From NCBI GenBank assembly GCA_002633025.1, contig NMRB01000469.1, positions 213,760-277,759 of the forward strand: a stretch of DNA of 64,000 bases, written 5' to 3'. Position numbers and translations under genes: made by a program. The notes under the pieces were generated by a model. The model saw only the letters and a program-made list of their open reading frames with translations. It had not been told where the DNA came from and did no database searches. Below are positions 32,301 through 43,632 of the stretch, piece by piece. Within the stretch, counting starts at the first letter, position 1; the number at the start of each line of letters is the position of its first letter. The stretch comes from Notospermus geniculatus. Taxonomy: Eukaryota; Nemertea; Pilidiophora; Heteronemertea; Lineidae.

Positions 32301-35300
32301 ATTGGTCTTAGTGCAAATCGTGAGGACACCAGCAATTTTGCCTGTTTAGAGCAAACTCGCACAAGAAAAGTCACATCGTGAAGCACTGCCTTTAGTTCCT
32401 TCCTCTCCTTCCAGGTGACAGGTGTAGTTGGCCGGGCCGAACTTCTATCCTCCATCTTCGGTCTTGGGGCGTTCCTATGTTATGCGCAGTCCAGCAAGCG
32501 AGGAGCAGGGTTGGGTAAGTGTGGATAATATGATACAGTGACTGATCCAGAAATTTTCATCGAATTTCTTGCAATATCAAAAATACAGCACAAAAAATGA
32601 CACAAAAAATGACAAGTATAAGTAAAGTCGTCTCCGAATTTTGCAAATTTTCGACCCCAACCGGGGTCTTCCTCAGGCACTTTCTAGTAGAGGTCCCAGA
32701 AGAAGACTTCTGGGATCTCTACTAGAAAGTGCCTGAGGAAGACCCCGGTTGGGGTCGAAAATTTGTGAATTTCATGGAGTTAGTGTTACAGGAAGCTTAA
32801 GGCTTTTGTTGATTTTCATCCAAACGACATCCCTTCAAATGGATGAGCAGATGACATTCTCTAGCAGACGTTGCGTTTTCCATCCTCTTGTGAAATGACT
32901 GAACAGTCATAATCACTTAATATTCCTCTGAGGTCAGAACAATAACATTTATAACAACTTCATATCAATCAATCACCTATTCCCATCTGTCCTTCATCTC
33001 ACTTTATTTTCATCCCATTTCATTGGCGACTTTCCAGACTGTCGGAAGTTACTCATGGCGTTTATCCTCGTAACTATGGCGACGTTGTGTAAGGAGACAG
33101 GCATCACAATCGTAGGCGTCTGCTGCGTGTATGAAATCTTTATAGCTCAAAAGGTAAGATTTCACTTCATTAATTCGCTATTCAGCGAGTCAACTTTCAT
33201 AAAAACAAGTCATGTGTCTTTCATTTGTGATGCTCTACAAAAAAACGTTATTTTTTCCAATATTCCAAACGCCTTCATTTTTATTAGCATTTTCCCTTTG
33301 AATGTTGTCTTTAATAAATCCCAGTGGGTGAAATTTCATCAAGAAATGTCTCCAAACCGTTTGATGTGCTTTGCCAAAAAGAAGTCACAAATGTTTTTTT
33401 TCGTTTTTCAACATTCTGTGGTGACAAATCATGTCACGGTTCTGCTTGTATTCAATCTTTTAAAATTACGTCTTGAAATCCCCAAAGATTCAAACATCGT
33501 TTGAAGTTTCTTTATTGCCGTGTAATCTGATGTGACGGCCAGGTCTCGGAGGACGGAACTAAAGAAAATGATACTGTTCAACGTCGATCAGAATCTTAAT
33601 AGATTTTTGATTAGTTTAACCCTTTTAGTATCGGGCATCTTATGCCACCGCTGTGTGGGGTGTTCATTGCCTACCGCTCTCACAACAAATGTCGTCTGCT
33701 TCATCATGTTAAAGATAATGTATCACGGGTATTTTCACAGGCCACGAAAATCATTGTTTGTTTACATTTTTAGCTCACCGGGGTGAGCTATTACGATGGG
33801 GAAGCGTCCGTCGTCCGGCGTCGTCCGTCGTCGTCCGTCGTCGTCGTCGTCGTGTTCCGTTAGCAGGGCACGTTTCGTAACCGCTGGGGCTATGGATCTG
33901 AAACTTGGTACATACATAGCCCTAGGTCGCATGACCCATGACACCAAGTTTCGGTCCGATTCGATTGTTGGCTTGGCCACCAGGTGGCCAAAACCAAAAA
34001 CACAAAAAGTGCAATAACTCCTGAACTAATAACTGGATCATCTCCAAATTTTTATCATAGGTGTATCTAATGAGGATACATGACATATGTAACGAGTTTT
34101 TGATTTGACCTACTTTTCAAGGTCACAGAGGTCAAAGTTTGACAAAAGTGACGAACCTCTCACAGTTTGTTATTATTTCACCGAGCGACTTCATATTTTG
34201 CATAAACATGCATTGGAGGGGTACCTTCAAAAATACCAAGTTTCGGCCCGATTGGACATCCAGTATGGCCGCCAGGTGGCGTAACCTGAAAATCAAGTAA
34301 GTGCTATTACTCAGGAACGACTTGACGCAGAGGGCTCAAATTTGATATTTACCTCCATCTAGATGACCTTTACATGCACGTCAAATTTCAGCCTGATTTG
34401 ACTTCAAACATGGCCACCAGGTGGCGTAACCCAAAAATCATCAAAGTGCTGTAACTCAGGAACGCTTTAACCCAAAGCGCTCCAATGTGCTATGTGGGCC
34501 CCTGCAGATGACCTTTATGACCATGTGAAGTTTCGGCCCGATCGGACATCCAATATGGCCACCAGGTGGCGTAACCCGAAAATCATCAAAGTGGTGTAAC
34601 TCAGGAACGACCTGACCCAAAGCACTCCAATGTGCTATGCGGTCCCCTGCAGATGACCTTTATGTGCATGTGAAGTTCCGGCCCGATCGAACATACAATA
34701 TGGCGCCAGGTGGCATAACCCAAAAATCATCAAAGTCCTACCTGGGAGTGACCGAGATTGCTCATAACACTGATATGTACCTCCCTCTGTCATTAGACTA
34801 TTATGTCCAACCCGGTGAGCACATGGTCCATGGACCATTTCATGTTGGTTTGTGTCCAGTCTTTCCTTGTCTTATGATTAAAGCGAATTGATATCGAAAA
34901 AAATTGATTTAGAAATAGAATTTGAAAGGGGACAAATTTTCGGGAAAAAATGTAAACAAACTTCTCCAGAATGTCAACAAAGAAATGTTTGTGCATTCTG
35001 ATTGGCTGAAATTTTGTGTTTACAAACACCAGCCAAATGTAAATAAAATCCGCTATCAATTAGCTTTAATTTGTTGGTGACATGCCCGCTAGAAATTCTT
35101 TTGATACCGAAAGTATTCAATTTGGTGGGCTGCCATGGCCCAAAAGTCCAAAATAACATGATGTTCATGTAAACATCCATGTTTGCAAACATTGAATGTA
35201 AACAATGAAGTCACAAAACATTACCGGTATCTTTAACTTCACAAATTGAAATTGACGTAAGTTTCTTTGATTTCAGAAAAACGCAGAAGATGTTTTACAC

Positions 35301-38300
35301 GTACTAATGAGCTTTATACGAGGGACACCGTTAGTGCCGCCATGGTTACGAGAAGCTGTCCTCCGCGGTAGTTTCCTCGTCTTTAGTACAATTGGTCTCT
35401 TGATGATGAGGCTCAAAGTCCAAGGAGTACAGCTCCCACAGTTTACAAAGTAAGTAAGGAATTTCACCACCAGTGGTTGAAATTGGCATGATTTAGAATA
35501 TAAATTTTCAAACCTGGTCTTTGATAGTTGCTTTTCAACCTTTCATTGGCAAGGACAATTCTGTTGGAAGTGAAAAATGTGCAGGTGCGGATTCAAAGGG
35601 GGCACACGAGGGCGCGTACCCCCCCTTTCGCCAAAAATCTGTAAAATCGACTGTGAAATTCTGGAATTTGGAGCAAATCATTGAAATTCACCACAAATTT
35701 CAATGTTCCTAGCAGAATGCGCCCCCTATTTTCACAAATCCTGGATCCGCCCCTGATGTGAATAATGAAATGAACCTGAACCCATCACAAAGGTACCCAT
35801 TGGAAAGCTCTCAGTGAGCACTTTCCAATGAATATCTATGTGGCAGGATGTCTGTAAGATTTCAGGACTTGGGATACCGGTATTGTTCTGGTGGTTTATC
35901 TGATGACTGAATTTCTAATATCGGTTTCATTGACTTTCAGTTTTGACAACCCTGCTGCCGTGGCAGCGACACCAGCTCGACAGCTGACTTTGAACTACCT
36001 GATACCCATCAACGCCTGGTTGTTACTTTGCCCATCTTCCCTGTGTGCTGATTGGTCGATGGGAACCATTCCACTTGTAAAGTCGGTCTTCGACGTCCGA
36101 AATCTTGCCACCTTAGCATTTTATCTGTGTCTAGGAAAGTTTTCTTTATACGCAGCGTTTTATCGAGGGAAAAGAGCAAGGGCATTGGTTATGGTAAGTG
36201 AATTGCAAATCGAATTTGCTGGACGGAGTAGGGTTCTGCCGCTGCTGGTCGGCGCCGGATGGCCCCGTCCAGGACGCAGAAATGCTGACCGGCACGCGAC
36301 CTAAAAAGAGTATTTTCCGACCATCAGAACTAACGAAGTGTACCACGAGAGATGCCCACCACGCACACTTCCGAATTTCCTTTCTGTTCCCATTCACCAA
36401 ATGTGCTTCCCGGCGGAGCTTCCTGACACACTTCTGACCAACGACAAAGGCGGGCTGCCTAAGTTGCAATAGAGTGGATCGGGGTCATTTTGACGTCAAA
36501 TGAGCTCATTTTTTCGACTCTTAGGTGCCAGGAAATCGCATTTCAGCAAGTCTAGATTTCAAATTTTCCTGGGGAGGGCCCCCAGACCCCCATTCTGACT
36601 GGCACTTGTTCAGTCCCGGGCAGAACCCTGACAGACTGTCATGCGAACAAAGGATTTGAACCGCAGACCTACTCAGCACTTGTCAGAGCCTCACATGCTA
36701 CACCAGTTCCATTTGATGTAGTTCTAAGACTGTACGAGGCATTTTGCAGACAAATTTAACGGAAAGTAGCTAGTACCTTGGTATTTGGGGGTTGTTCTGA
36801 CCAAAATCATTGCCGTTTTCTCATTTCAGTGCCTTGCGTTCATGGTGCTTCCGTTTATTCCTGCTGCCAATTTATTCTTCGCCGTTGGTTTTGTCGTGGC
36901 CGAGAGGATCCTCTACACTCCTAGTATGGGATTCTGCATGTTGGTGGCGCTAGGGTTCCAGTTATTAACACGGGATAGGTAAGTGTGGAGACTGGTTCTG
37001 GTGGGCTGGTATGAGTGGGGAGAAATAACGACAGGGGAGTGAGTTAGGGGGCAAATATATTCTGAAATGCTACATTGGGCTGTATTATATGGACAAGATG
37101 AACTTCACTCAGCAGATGAATCTAATATCAATATTTTCTTTCTTTACAGGGGACATCTAAAAAAGATTTTATGGGGCGTTTTAGTATCTCTTCTATTTAT
37201 TCATGGATTAAAAACATATGTTAGAAATTTTGACTGGTAAGTTTCCTATCCATCATTATACTGGTATCTGGGCCCATATTCATGAAACTACTTAAGTCTA
37301 AGTGTGACACGTATCCTTTGTTCAACACAAAAGGTAAGTATCACACTTTGACTTAAGTGGGTTTACGAATATGGCCCCTGGAGCTTAAATGTAGGAGGAA
37401 ACCAGATTCCTACTCATTACAGCAGTATTTAGAAGGGGGGGCACAGAGCCAACCAAAAAATATGATTTTCAGGTGGATTTTGGGCACAAAATGTCTTCTG
37501 GCCCCCCCCCCCCACCCCCCAAGAGGCTTTAGCCCCCAGGACCAAAAAGCTAAATACGGCCCTGCATTATCACTTCTCACCCCTTGACCCAGTAATTGAC
37601 CTTTGGTGGACCAGTTGTTCTACAATTCAGCATAAATTTTCACAGCTGAAATCTCTCAGCTCAGGCTGGCTTGCAACAATCAAACAGTCCAAGTATCTTC
37701 AAACTTTCAGTTCAATGTTATTTCTTTCTTCAGGGAGTCAGAATTATTACTCTTCAAATCAGGATTAAAAGTAAACCGAAACAACGCTAAGTTATTCAAT
37801 AATGTTGGCCATGCGTTGGAGGGTGACCAGAAGTGGGAGGAGGCTTTAGCTTACTTTACAAGAGCGGCGGCGTAAGTATTAACTTGGATGGATTTTCATC
37901 CACTTTTGTTTGTGACTATGACCAGAAATCCAGACATGAAAGTGCACTGAATAGACCATTCTCGAATTCGCAGATCTGCACACTTCCGCCGAAATCTCAA
38001 CCAGAACCTCAATCTGAATCCGGCTGACGTGACGCCATCCATGATTCAGCAATGGTTGAGTCTGACGCAACGTCTTCGACATCACTGTCGTGGGGTGGTT
38101 GAGATTTCGGCAGAAGTGCGCAGATCTTTGTCGTTTACGTCAATATGAGAACGGTCTATACATGTACAGTGGTGTGAATTAATATTCGAACAGAGGGAAT
38201 TCAGGTTTTCATTCAAGGCAAAATTTGCCGCTTCTGTATGCAATATCTATATCAAAAGTATTTGAAGTCAGTCCTAGAATGCACTCCTATTGTCTGATAT

Positions 38301-41300
38301 GTTTTCGCTGAATTCAGATACTGCATATCACGAGAATGGCGAAAATATCGAAATTTGACATTCTTGAGATTTGCTGTTATCACCATTTTGTCTGGATATT
38401 TTGTGGAATTTTTTTCCCTTGCAACAACATGTTGAATGGGGGTATTACCTGACAGCGTTTGGAAACAGAAGTTGTTATTCATACACCTGAGATTCAAGTT
38501 TGATGTCTTTGATATTTTCCAATATGTCAAATTTCGATATTTTCACCACTCTCGTGATATCCAGCATCTGAATTCAGCGAAAACATATCAGACTAGAGGA
38601 GTGCATATCTAGGACTGACTTCAAATACTTTTGATATAGATATTGGAATATCGAAGTGACAAATTTTGCTGAATGCCCTCTGTTCGAATATTAATTCACA
38701 CCACTGTAAGTTTCAGAAATCATCACGTAAACTGCAAAGCTGAATTTTCCTTGAGATTTCACCCCAATTTATAGCATGTCTCTTTCTGTGTCTTCCAGTG
38801 TGCAACCTGATGATGTTGGTGCTCATATCAATGTGGGGAGAACCTATATGAACCTAAAAATGGAACCAGAGGCAGAAAAGGCCTATATGAAGGCACTGGC
38901 TCTCATGCCTGCACCTAAAAAGGGTAAGATGATAATGTCTAGATGACTCTCTTGGTGTTTCCATGACTGAAATTTCTTCATCGTAACATTTTTTCGCCTC
39001 GATTGCCCTGACAATGGTGGTGTTTCTTGCAGGTGAAACATACACAACCCGAATCAACCCTAACTACCTGAATGTCTACCTCAACATGGGCAACATGCTG
39101 GCCAAGAATGAGTCCAGGCTCGAGGAAGCTGATGCTGTAAGTAGGATGATGCTGAAAATGATGATGACGAATCTCCAAAAGATGCTCTGTCCTCCAATTG
39201 TGGTCCGTGGGACCATAGTTGTGTGGCGGTCTAGGAAAAACCGTTAGGTGTCGCTGAATGATCAACAAGGGCTGTCAGATTGCCTGTGCATTGATCTGCT
39301 ACTGTTTACCTGTTCCGAAGTACATTTCAGCTATTGAAATGCACAGGTTCACCAAGGCCATTAACACTTCCTTCAAATGCAAAATGTGGTTTTCCTAGAC
39401 CACCTCGCAGTTGATTGTGGTACATTACTCTGTTTTGTGGTCCTGAGAAGAGAGTGATGTGTGCAATTGTTGATGCTAGAGTGTTCGGTCTTGGATGATT
39501 GGCTAATACAGTAGTGAAATAAATTGACCTTGAGTAATTTATCATTCTGCTGTGGTAATTGAGTACCGGTATTATCTGCGTCTTTTTCAGCTCTATAAAA
39601 CAGCCATCAGCATGAGGGCCGATTATATCGAGGCTTACATCAACAGGGGAGATGTCCTCATGAAACTGAACAGGTAAGCAGCATTTTGCAGTCCTTTTCC
39701 ACCAGAACAGACGATATCACTCCAAAAGAGTGCAGCACCTGACGGTAGTAGCGTCTTGACATCGTGCACATCATTGCATGACGTCTTGAAGTGAGACGAA
39801 AAAAAAAATCAAATTGTTTCACGACGTCATGACCACTGAAACAACTGGATTTTTTTTCGAGTCACGTCATAGAGTTCAGAAAAGACGTGCGGGACGTCAT
39901 GACGCTACTACCGTCAGGTGCTGCACTCTTTTGGAGTGATAGTCTATTTGATCATTTAAACTTGCTGCCTTTGTTATTGTTATCCTGTCATTTTGTGTGT
40001 CTCAGCAGTTACCACATTTTGTTATACAGCGTGCCTGAAAAAGACACTTAAGCTACAACAGCTTCAAGAAATCCTTGTTTCTTTCAGAACTAAAGAAGCT
40101 CAGATGACGTATGAAGCAGCCTTGAAATATCAATCAGATAATGCTGATCTTTATTATAATGTAAGTACAGTGTACCCTCGATCTTACGAACCTCGATTTT
40201 ACGAACTCCCGGATTATATTACGAACCCAACGTCTGGCTCCCAAAATTTCATGACATTTACGAAAATGTATGAAAATGAAAATGAATGAAAATCTTCGCT
40301 ATTACAAACTCCAGGTTAGTACGAACTTTGCCCTTGGACCCCGAAGGGTTCGTAATAGCGAGGGAGGACTGTATATCTTTGACCACCTTGGAGACAAGAA
40401 ACTGTCAGCTGTCGTGTTGAAAAGTGTGGCTTTGAGGTTCCTGTAGTTGTCAGGTTTCTAGGGATGCTGGGAGTTCACCAAGTGTCTGACAATTTATGGT
40501 TGAATTATCACAAATACCGTACCGTAGAATATGACTTGTCATTTTCGTAACAGCACTCACAACAAATTGTACCGTATGTGACATCATATCGTGTCTTGTT
40601 TTTCGTTGCAGCTCGGTGTGGTGATGCTGGAGAGGGGAGATCGTATGGGTGCCTACCAGCAGTTTGAGCAGGCACTCAAACATGACCCAGATCATAAACA
40701 GACGTTGTTTAACTCGGCAGTTCTGATTCAGGAATCAGCAGAGCAGAAACTGAGGCCAGAGGCGTATAGAAGGTGAGGGAATCAGTTGTTGAGTCAGACC
40801 ATGTTTGGTGCTTAAGACCCCTGGAAGAAGGCTGTGGTTTAAGGAATTACACCCGAGGCAAAGGGTCTTGGTTGCAACACCAAACCCGCGAGGGTGGAGC
40901 TAAAATGTAGTCCAAACCCGAGGCGCTTCGCCGAGGGTTTGGACGGAATTATAACAAATATTATGCCTAGAGATAACGGTGAAAACGTGTCCCTCTTCCA
41001 GGCTGAAGAAACTGCTGAAGTGGGACCCCAATGATCCGAAGATCTTCTTCAATCTTGGAATGTTGTCAACAGATGATAAGAAGTTTGATGATGCTGTCAC
41101 ATACTTTAAGAAAGCTATCCAGGTAAAGACAGTGCATTTCACATTATTACCCCAGTCTTTCCCGTCTGGTGAACTCAAGGAGCTCATTCTGCAGATCACT
41201 TGATACTTTCTAGTCATTTGAGGATACAAAGTGGTAACTTGACTGCAAATCAATCCTGGGACATCTCGATCTTGATCTTAATTCCGTCACTCAGCCATGA

Positions 41301-42921
41301 CACCATCACGCTTCCCAATAGACGATATCACTCCAAAAGAGTGCAGCACCTGACGGGTCCAGCGTCATGACGTCCCGCACGTCATTTCATGATGTCTTGA
41401 CGTGACTCGGAAAAAAATCAAATTGTTTCACGACGTCATGAACACTGAAACAACCGGATTTTTTTTCGAGTCACGTCATGGCATTCAGAAATGACGTGCG
41501 GGACGTCATGATGCTGGACCCTTCAGGTGCTGCACTCTTTTGGAGTGATAGGGTCTATTGGTTGATGTCTTGATTTGAGATCACTCTCGCACCTCTATCG
41601 GGAAACACTGTACTTGTTGAAAACTTACCTCAGATTTGAGATGGTCTCTAGGCCTCCAGTCAATATGGACCGTCGATAACAAAATGGATGTAGACTCGTG
41701 TTGGTAGACAACTCCTGTGTTTTCCAGAAGATTATGATTTCATGATCTGTGATATTTCCTCTTCTTGCAGATCCAGGAAGACTTCCGCGGTGCTTTGTTT
41801 AACCTTGCCTTGTTGCTAAGCAACGATTTGTCTCGACCTCTTGATTCTGTCCCGTACCTGCAGCAGTTATTAAAGGTAAGAAAAAAAACAGTTATCAAAG
41901 TTAAGAGAAAAACAGTACCGTTACATGTATTGCCAAGATCTGCTGCTGCCTGACTTGCTCTTTGTTTAACAACATTGCCTCCCACTTCTCTACATCCTCT
42001 ATTTTTGGAGACAATCTCTGAACATTGTTCAGTGGTCTCTTCTCTATAGAGGGCGTGCACGTGACGTCATTGCGTCATGCCGCCATATTGGAGGCAAATG
42101 CCGTTGTCGACCCACGTGGTGTGCTTTGTCATTGGCACAAGTGGAGTGTGTTTGTGTGACTACAACCCATGACATGATCTACACATGGTGCACTTTGTCG
42201 TCAACATCATGGTGAAAAGTGACGTCACAATGAGCCACTGCTCACTCTCTATTGCATGTCCCCTTTGATAAGAGTATTTGATATTCTGATCATCACTTTC
42301 AGTTCTACCCCAACCACACCAAGGGCCTAATCCTGATGGGCGACATCAATGTGAACCATCTAAAAGATATCGACGCAGCGGAACAGGTAAGAGTCTTGAT
42401 GAGGGTCAAGGTCAAATTGACAAGGTCACGGGTTCAACTCGAGGCTGAGTCACCACTCTCTTCTCTCAACTGGGAATGAATACCAGCCAATGTTGAAGCG
42501 TCATCGTCCTTTGCATCCTGGCCTTTTGTCAACTTTCTTCAATCAGATAAGGGGAGCAAGACTTTGACAAGTTTTCTGTGATTTCATGGAAGTTTCTTTT
42601 TCTTTTCAGAATTTTAGAAAAATACTAGAATACGAACCAAATGACGTCCAGGCAAATCATAACCTGTGTGTCGTCTTTGTGGAACGTGGAGAACTCTTAC
42701 GTGCCGAGAAATGCCTCCTGCATGCGCTGTCATTGGCGCCGCACGAAGATTACATAAAAAATCATTTAAATACTGTCAGGACTCGGATATATCATGCGCA
42801 AAAAGCATACGAGAATCAACAGAGGTTAAAAGCGCAACAGAACGGGCAACAGAGACAAAATGGTGGCCATAATGGAAATGGGAGAACTAATGGTGAAAAT
42901 GTGAATAAGGGAGAAACGTGA
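29364..42921 (+). CDS. TMTC3: TMTC3, transmembrane O-mannosyltransferase with TPR repeats (5' incomplete)
   Basis: Exons: 29364-29445, 32415-32514, 33038-33153, 35277-35449, 35941-36193, 36830-36978, 37150-37236, 37734-37871, 38799-38923, 39033-39136, 39591-39673, 40088-40160, 40612-40772, 41002-41122, 41771-41875, 42303-42386, 42610-42921. All have AG/GT borders, and the phases join to about 754 residues plus TGA. The order is: hydrophobic segments with AVHPVH and [11 protein letters not shown]; the DUF1736 region [27 protein letters not shown]; the loop [16 protein letters not shown]; then, from 37734, a TPR array ([25 protein letters not shown]). The wording is closest to TMTC3 among TMTC1-4. 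The family consists of ER multipass proteins linked to O-mannosylation of cadherins. The N-terminal part (perhaps 100-150 residues) is absent, and the C-tail is short and Asn/Gln/Gly-rich compared with the vertebrate tail as I recall it. Confidence 0.95.
29940..30050. mobile_element. Head-to-head element, third copy, right arm truncated
   Basis: Contains TTTTTGACTCCAACCAGGGT, CTTCCTCAGGCAC and a centre CCCAGAAGTGAA/TTCACTTCTGGG. The right arm stops at AGAAAGTG, where the next element's TA target begins (30054). TMTC3 intron. Confidence 0.7.
30056..30279. mobile_element. TA-flanked MITE filled with GTTACGCG/CGTAAC repeats
   Basis: CAGTACAGGTCACAATT and its inverse form the ends, with TA on both sides (30054-30055, 30280-30281), as in Tc1/mariner-type elements. 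The inner 180 bases hold about ten copies of GTAAGTTACG-like words on both strands, giving nested hairpins. TMTC3 intron. Confidence 0.85.
30864..31494. mobile_element. TTAA-flanked element, piggyBac-like candidate
   Basis: TTAACCCGTTAACTGG at the left and CTCTAATGGGTTAA at the right give short CCC(A/G)TTA ends with TTAA on each side. The body includes AGGACGTCATATTACGTC and AGGACGTTATATCACGTC. Pairing is limited, so confidence is moderate. TMTC3 intron. Confidence 0.5.
31858..32176. mobile_element. piggyBac-like MITE, TTAA target, CCCTTTCACTGCC ends
   Basis: TTAA at 31858-31861 and 32173-32176 bracket perfectly inverted 13-bp ends CCCTTTCACTGCC. TTAA targets are typical of piggyBac and Kolobok; the CCCTTT start favours piggyBac (inference). 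Inside, the segment from TATGCAGAA to CACCCCAATCG is doubled (31931 and 32033), as is GGCGAC-ATCGTCGCC (31879 and 31913). TMTC3 intron. Confidence 0.8.
32196..32395. repeat. TCACGAGTTTTCTTGTGCGAG repeat family, first copy
   Basis: GAGTTTTCTTG-GCGAG, GGCTTTCTATGGGCAAT and the near-inverse towards 32370 recur at 49800-49985 and, in part, at 50256-50400. Moderately inverted ends suggest an old foldback. It ends just upstream of TMTC3 exon 2. Confidence 0.6.
32630..32785. mobile_element. Head-to-head element, fourth copy
   Basis: The same GACCCCAACCGGGGTCTTCC core, with centre CTTTCTAGTAGAG-TCCCAGAAG. The left outer arm (GTCTCCGAATTTTGC) differs from the right outer arm (GTGAATTTCATGG). Lies in the TMTC3 intron after exon 2. 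Confidence 0.85.
33612..33660. repeat. Possible truncated piggyBac-like end
   Basis: GTTTAACCCTTTTAGTATCG resembles the TTAACCCTTT terminus at 31858, but no matching right end was found. Confidence 0.3.
33767..34845 (+). repeat. AGCTCACCGGGGTGAGCT dispersed repeat, full-length copy
   Basis: Opens with TTTT and the perfect 18-bp palindrome AGCTCACCGGGGTGAGCT, then a GTCGTCGTC-rich stretch, then three or four diverged units of about 130-160 bp containing GCCGCCAGGTGGCGTAAC, and ends at GGTCCATGGACCATTTCAT. Partial copies: 45341-45475 (plus), 53943-54598 (minus) and 63622-64000 (minus, cut by the window end). Non-coding. Inside the TMTC3 intron between exons 3 and 4. Confidence 0.85.
35582..35754. 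mobile_element. hAT-like MITE, 5-bp TSD ATGTG
   Basis: CAGGTGCGGATTCAAAGGGG at the left, CTGGATCCGCCCCTG at the right, ATGTG directly outside both. Same family as 6445-6668; the closest copy in body sequence is 61491-61854. TMTC3 intron after exon 4. Confidence 0.75.
37269..37379. mobile_element. GGGCCCATATTCATGAA foldback in TMTC3 intron
   Basis: Arms with ACTTAAGTC-AAGTGTGA-AC pair around TTTGTTCAACACAAAAGG. It is a near relative of 59063-59179 in the LDH intron. Confidence 0.8.
37420..37564. mobile_element. hAT-like MITE, 5-bp TSD CATTA
   Basis: CAGCAGTATTTAG at the left and CTAAATACGGCCCTG at the right, with CATTA duplicated at 37415-37419 and 37565-37569. The interior includes poly-C and GCCAACCAAAAAATATGATTT. 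An inverted, end-truncated relative is at 43493-43632. Confidence 0.75.
37954..38157. mobile_element. TA-flanked MITE (CAGATCTGCACACTTCCGCC family)
   Basis: GACCATTCTCGAATTCG and its inverse form the ends, with TA at both borders (37952-37953 and 38158-38159). Internal arms include CACTTC-GCCGAAATCTCAACC. Relatives: 43633-43873, 46705-46895 and the interrupted copy 55126-56050. TMTC3 intron after exon 8. Confidence 0.85.
38167..38706. mobile_element. Tc1/mariner-type MITE with ~190-bp TIRs
   Basis: CAGTGGTGTGAATTAATATT starts at 38167 and its inverse ends at 38706, with TA on both sides. The arms pair for about 190 bases, leaving only some 150 bases of centre. CAGTGGTGTG starts with TA targets are typical Tc1/mariner. 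It lies only nine bases from the previous MITE, in the same TMTC3 intron. Confidence 0.9.
39721..39939. mobile_element. 230-bp palindromic MITE, copy 2 (TMTC3 intron)
   Basis: ATCACTCCAAAAGAGTGCAG opens it and the inverse closes it. Centre ACGACGTCATGACCACTGAA. Sister of 10982-11208, 41329-41550 and 60770-60983. Confidence 0.9.
40168..40371. mobile_element. pogo/Tigger-like MITE abutting a TMTC3 5' splice site
   Basis: CAGTGTACCCTCGATCTTACG at the left (first 20 bases diagnostic) is inverted at the right as a CGTAATAGCGAGGGAGGACTG stretch. TA flanks both ends. The left TA (40166-40167) is the last part of the donor GTAAGTA of exon 40088-40160, so the element starts only seven bases into the intron. 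Ends of the form CAGT...CCTCG...TTACGAAC suit the pogo/Tigger group (inference). Confidence 0.8.
41329..41550. mobile_element. 230-bp palindromic MITE, copy 3 (TMTC3 intron)
   Basis: Closest to copies 2 and 4, with ends ATCACTCCAAAAGAGTGCAG. It lies between exons 14 and 15. Confidence 0.9.
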
Positions 42922-43492
42922 TGAAGCCTACGTTTAGGTGAAGAATTTCAACACTTCAGGGCTGTGGGGTACTTTGGGAGTACGGGATTCTTTTCCTGAA
43001 TTTCTCAATCAGTGTGCGATCCTGAGGTTCACTGTTCAGAGCTGGTCTCATTCTAAGTTCTCATAATATTCTAGAGGCTTCAAACTCCTTTCAATGTACC
43101 CCGGTACCCACAGGTCTACGAAGTGATGAAGTTGATATCAAAGAAATGTGCATTTTGTGCCTTCGGTCGTTCCCTCTCGGAATGGATTAGTCCATTTATA
43201 CTCGACTGTACTGAGTTGGACTAATCCATTCCAAGATCCGGGGACCAAGGCTTGCAAATAAGGGGCCATATCATTGCTACTCTCAAGCATAATAATACTG
43301 AAGCATGGTTCAAAATGTGAAATGTGATGGTGTCTTTGTCTTTGTGTATCTTTCTGTTTGTGATTTTAATTTTGCACTTGGTGCTTTCATTTTGTAAAGG
43401 TAAATTTTATGATCGTTGGGGTGACAAGTTGAAGGCGGAAATCTTCTCAGCCAGGCATTACATGTATATATAACTTCTTCGGATAAAAATGC
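42922..43492 (+). other. Presumed TMTC3 3' UTR region with a small hairpin
   Basis: Follows the TGA at 42919-42921. A hairpin of GGAATGGATTAGTCCA and its inverse sits at 43180-43232. I see no canonical AATAAA nearby, so the transcript end is not located. Confidence 0.4.
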
Positions 43493-43632
43493 CAGGGCCG
43501 TATTTAGGTTTTTGGTCCTGGGGGGGGGGGCAGAAGACCTCTTTTTGCCGTTTTTTGCCCAAAATCTGCATGAAAATCATGTTTTTTGGTTGGCTCTGGG
43601 GGCGCAACTGCCGCCTAGCCCCCCCCCCCATG
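43493..43632. mobile_element. hAT-like MITE fragment, right end missing
   Basis: Begins CAGGGCCGTATTTAGG, contains GGTTGGCTCTGGGGGC and a poly-C run, and stops where the next MITE (43633) begins. It is an inverted relative of 37420-37564. Confidence 0.55.

Noticed and set aside
33055-33504. 149-codon open frame starting in TMTC3 exon 3
   Set aside because: Only 33055-33153 is exon; the rest is read-through past the GTAAGA donor into intron.
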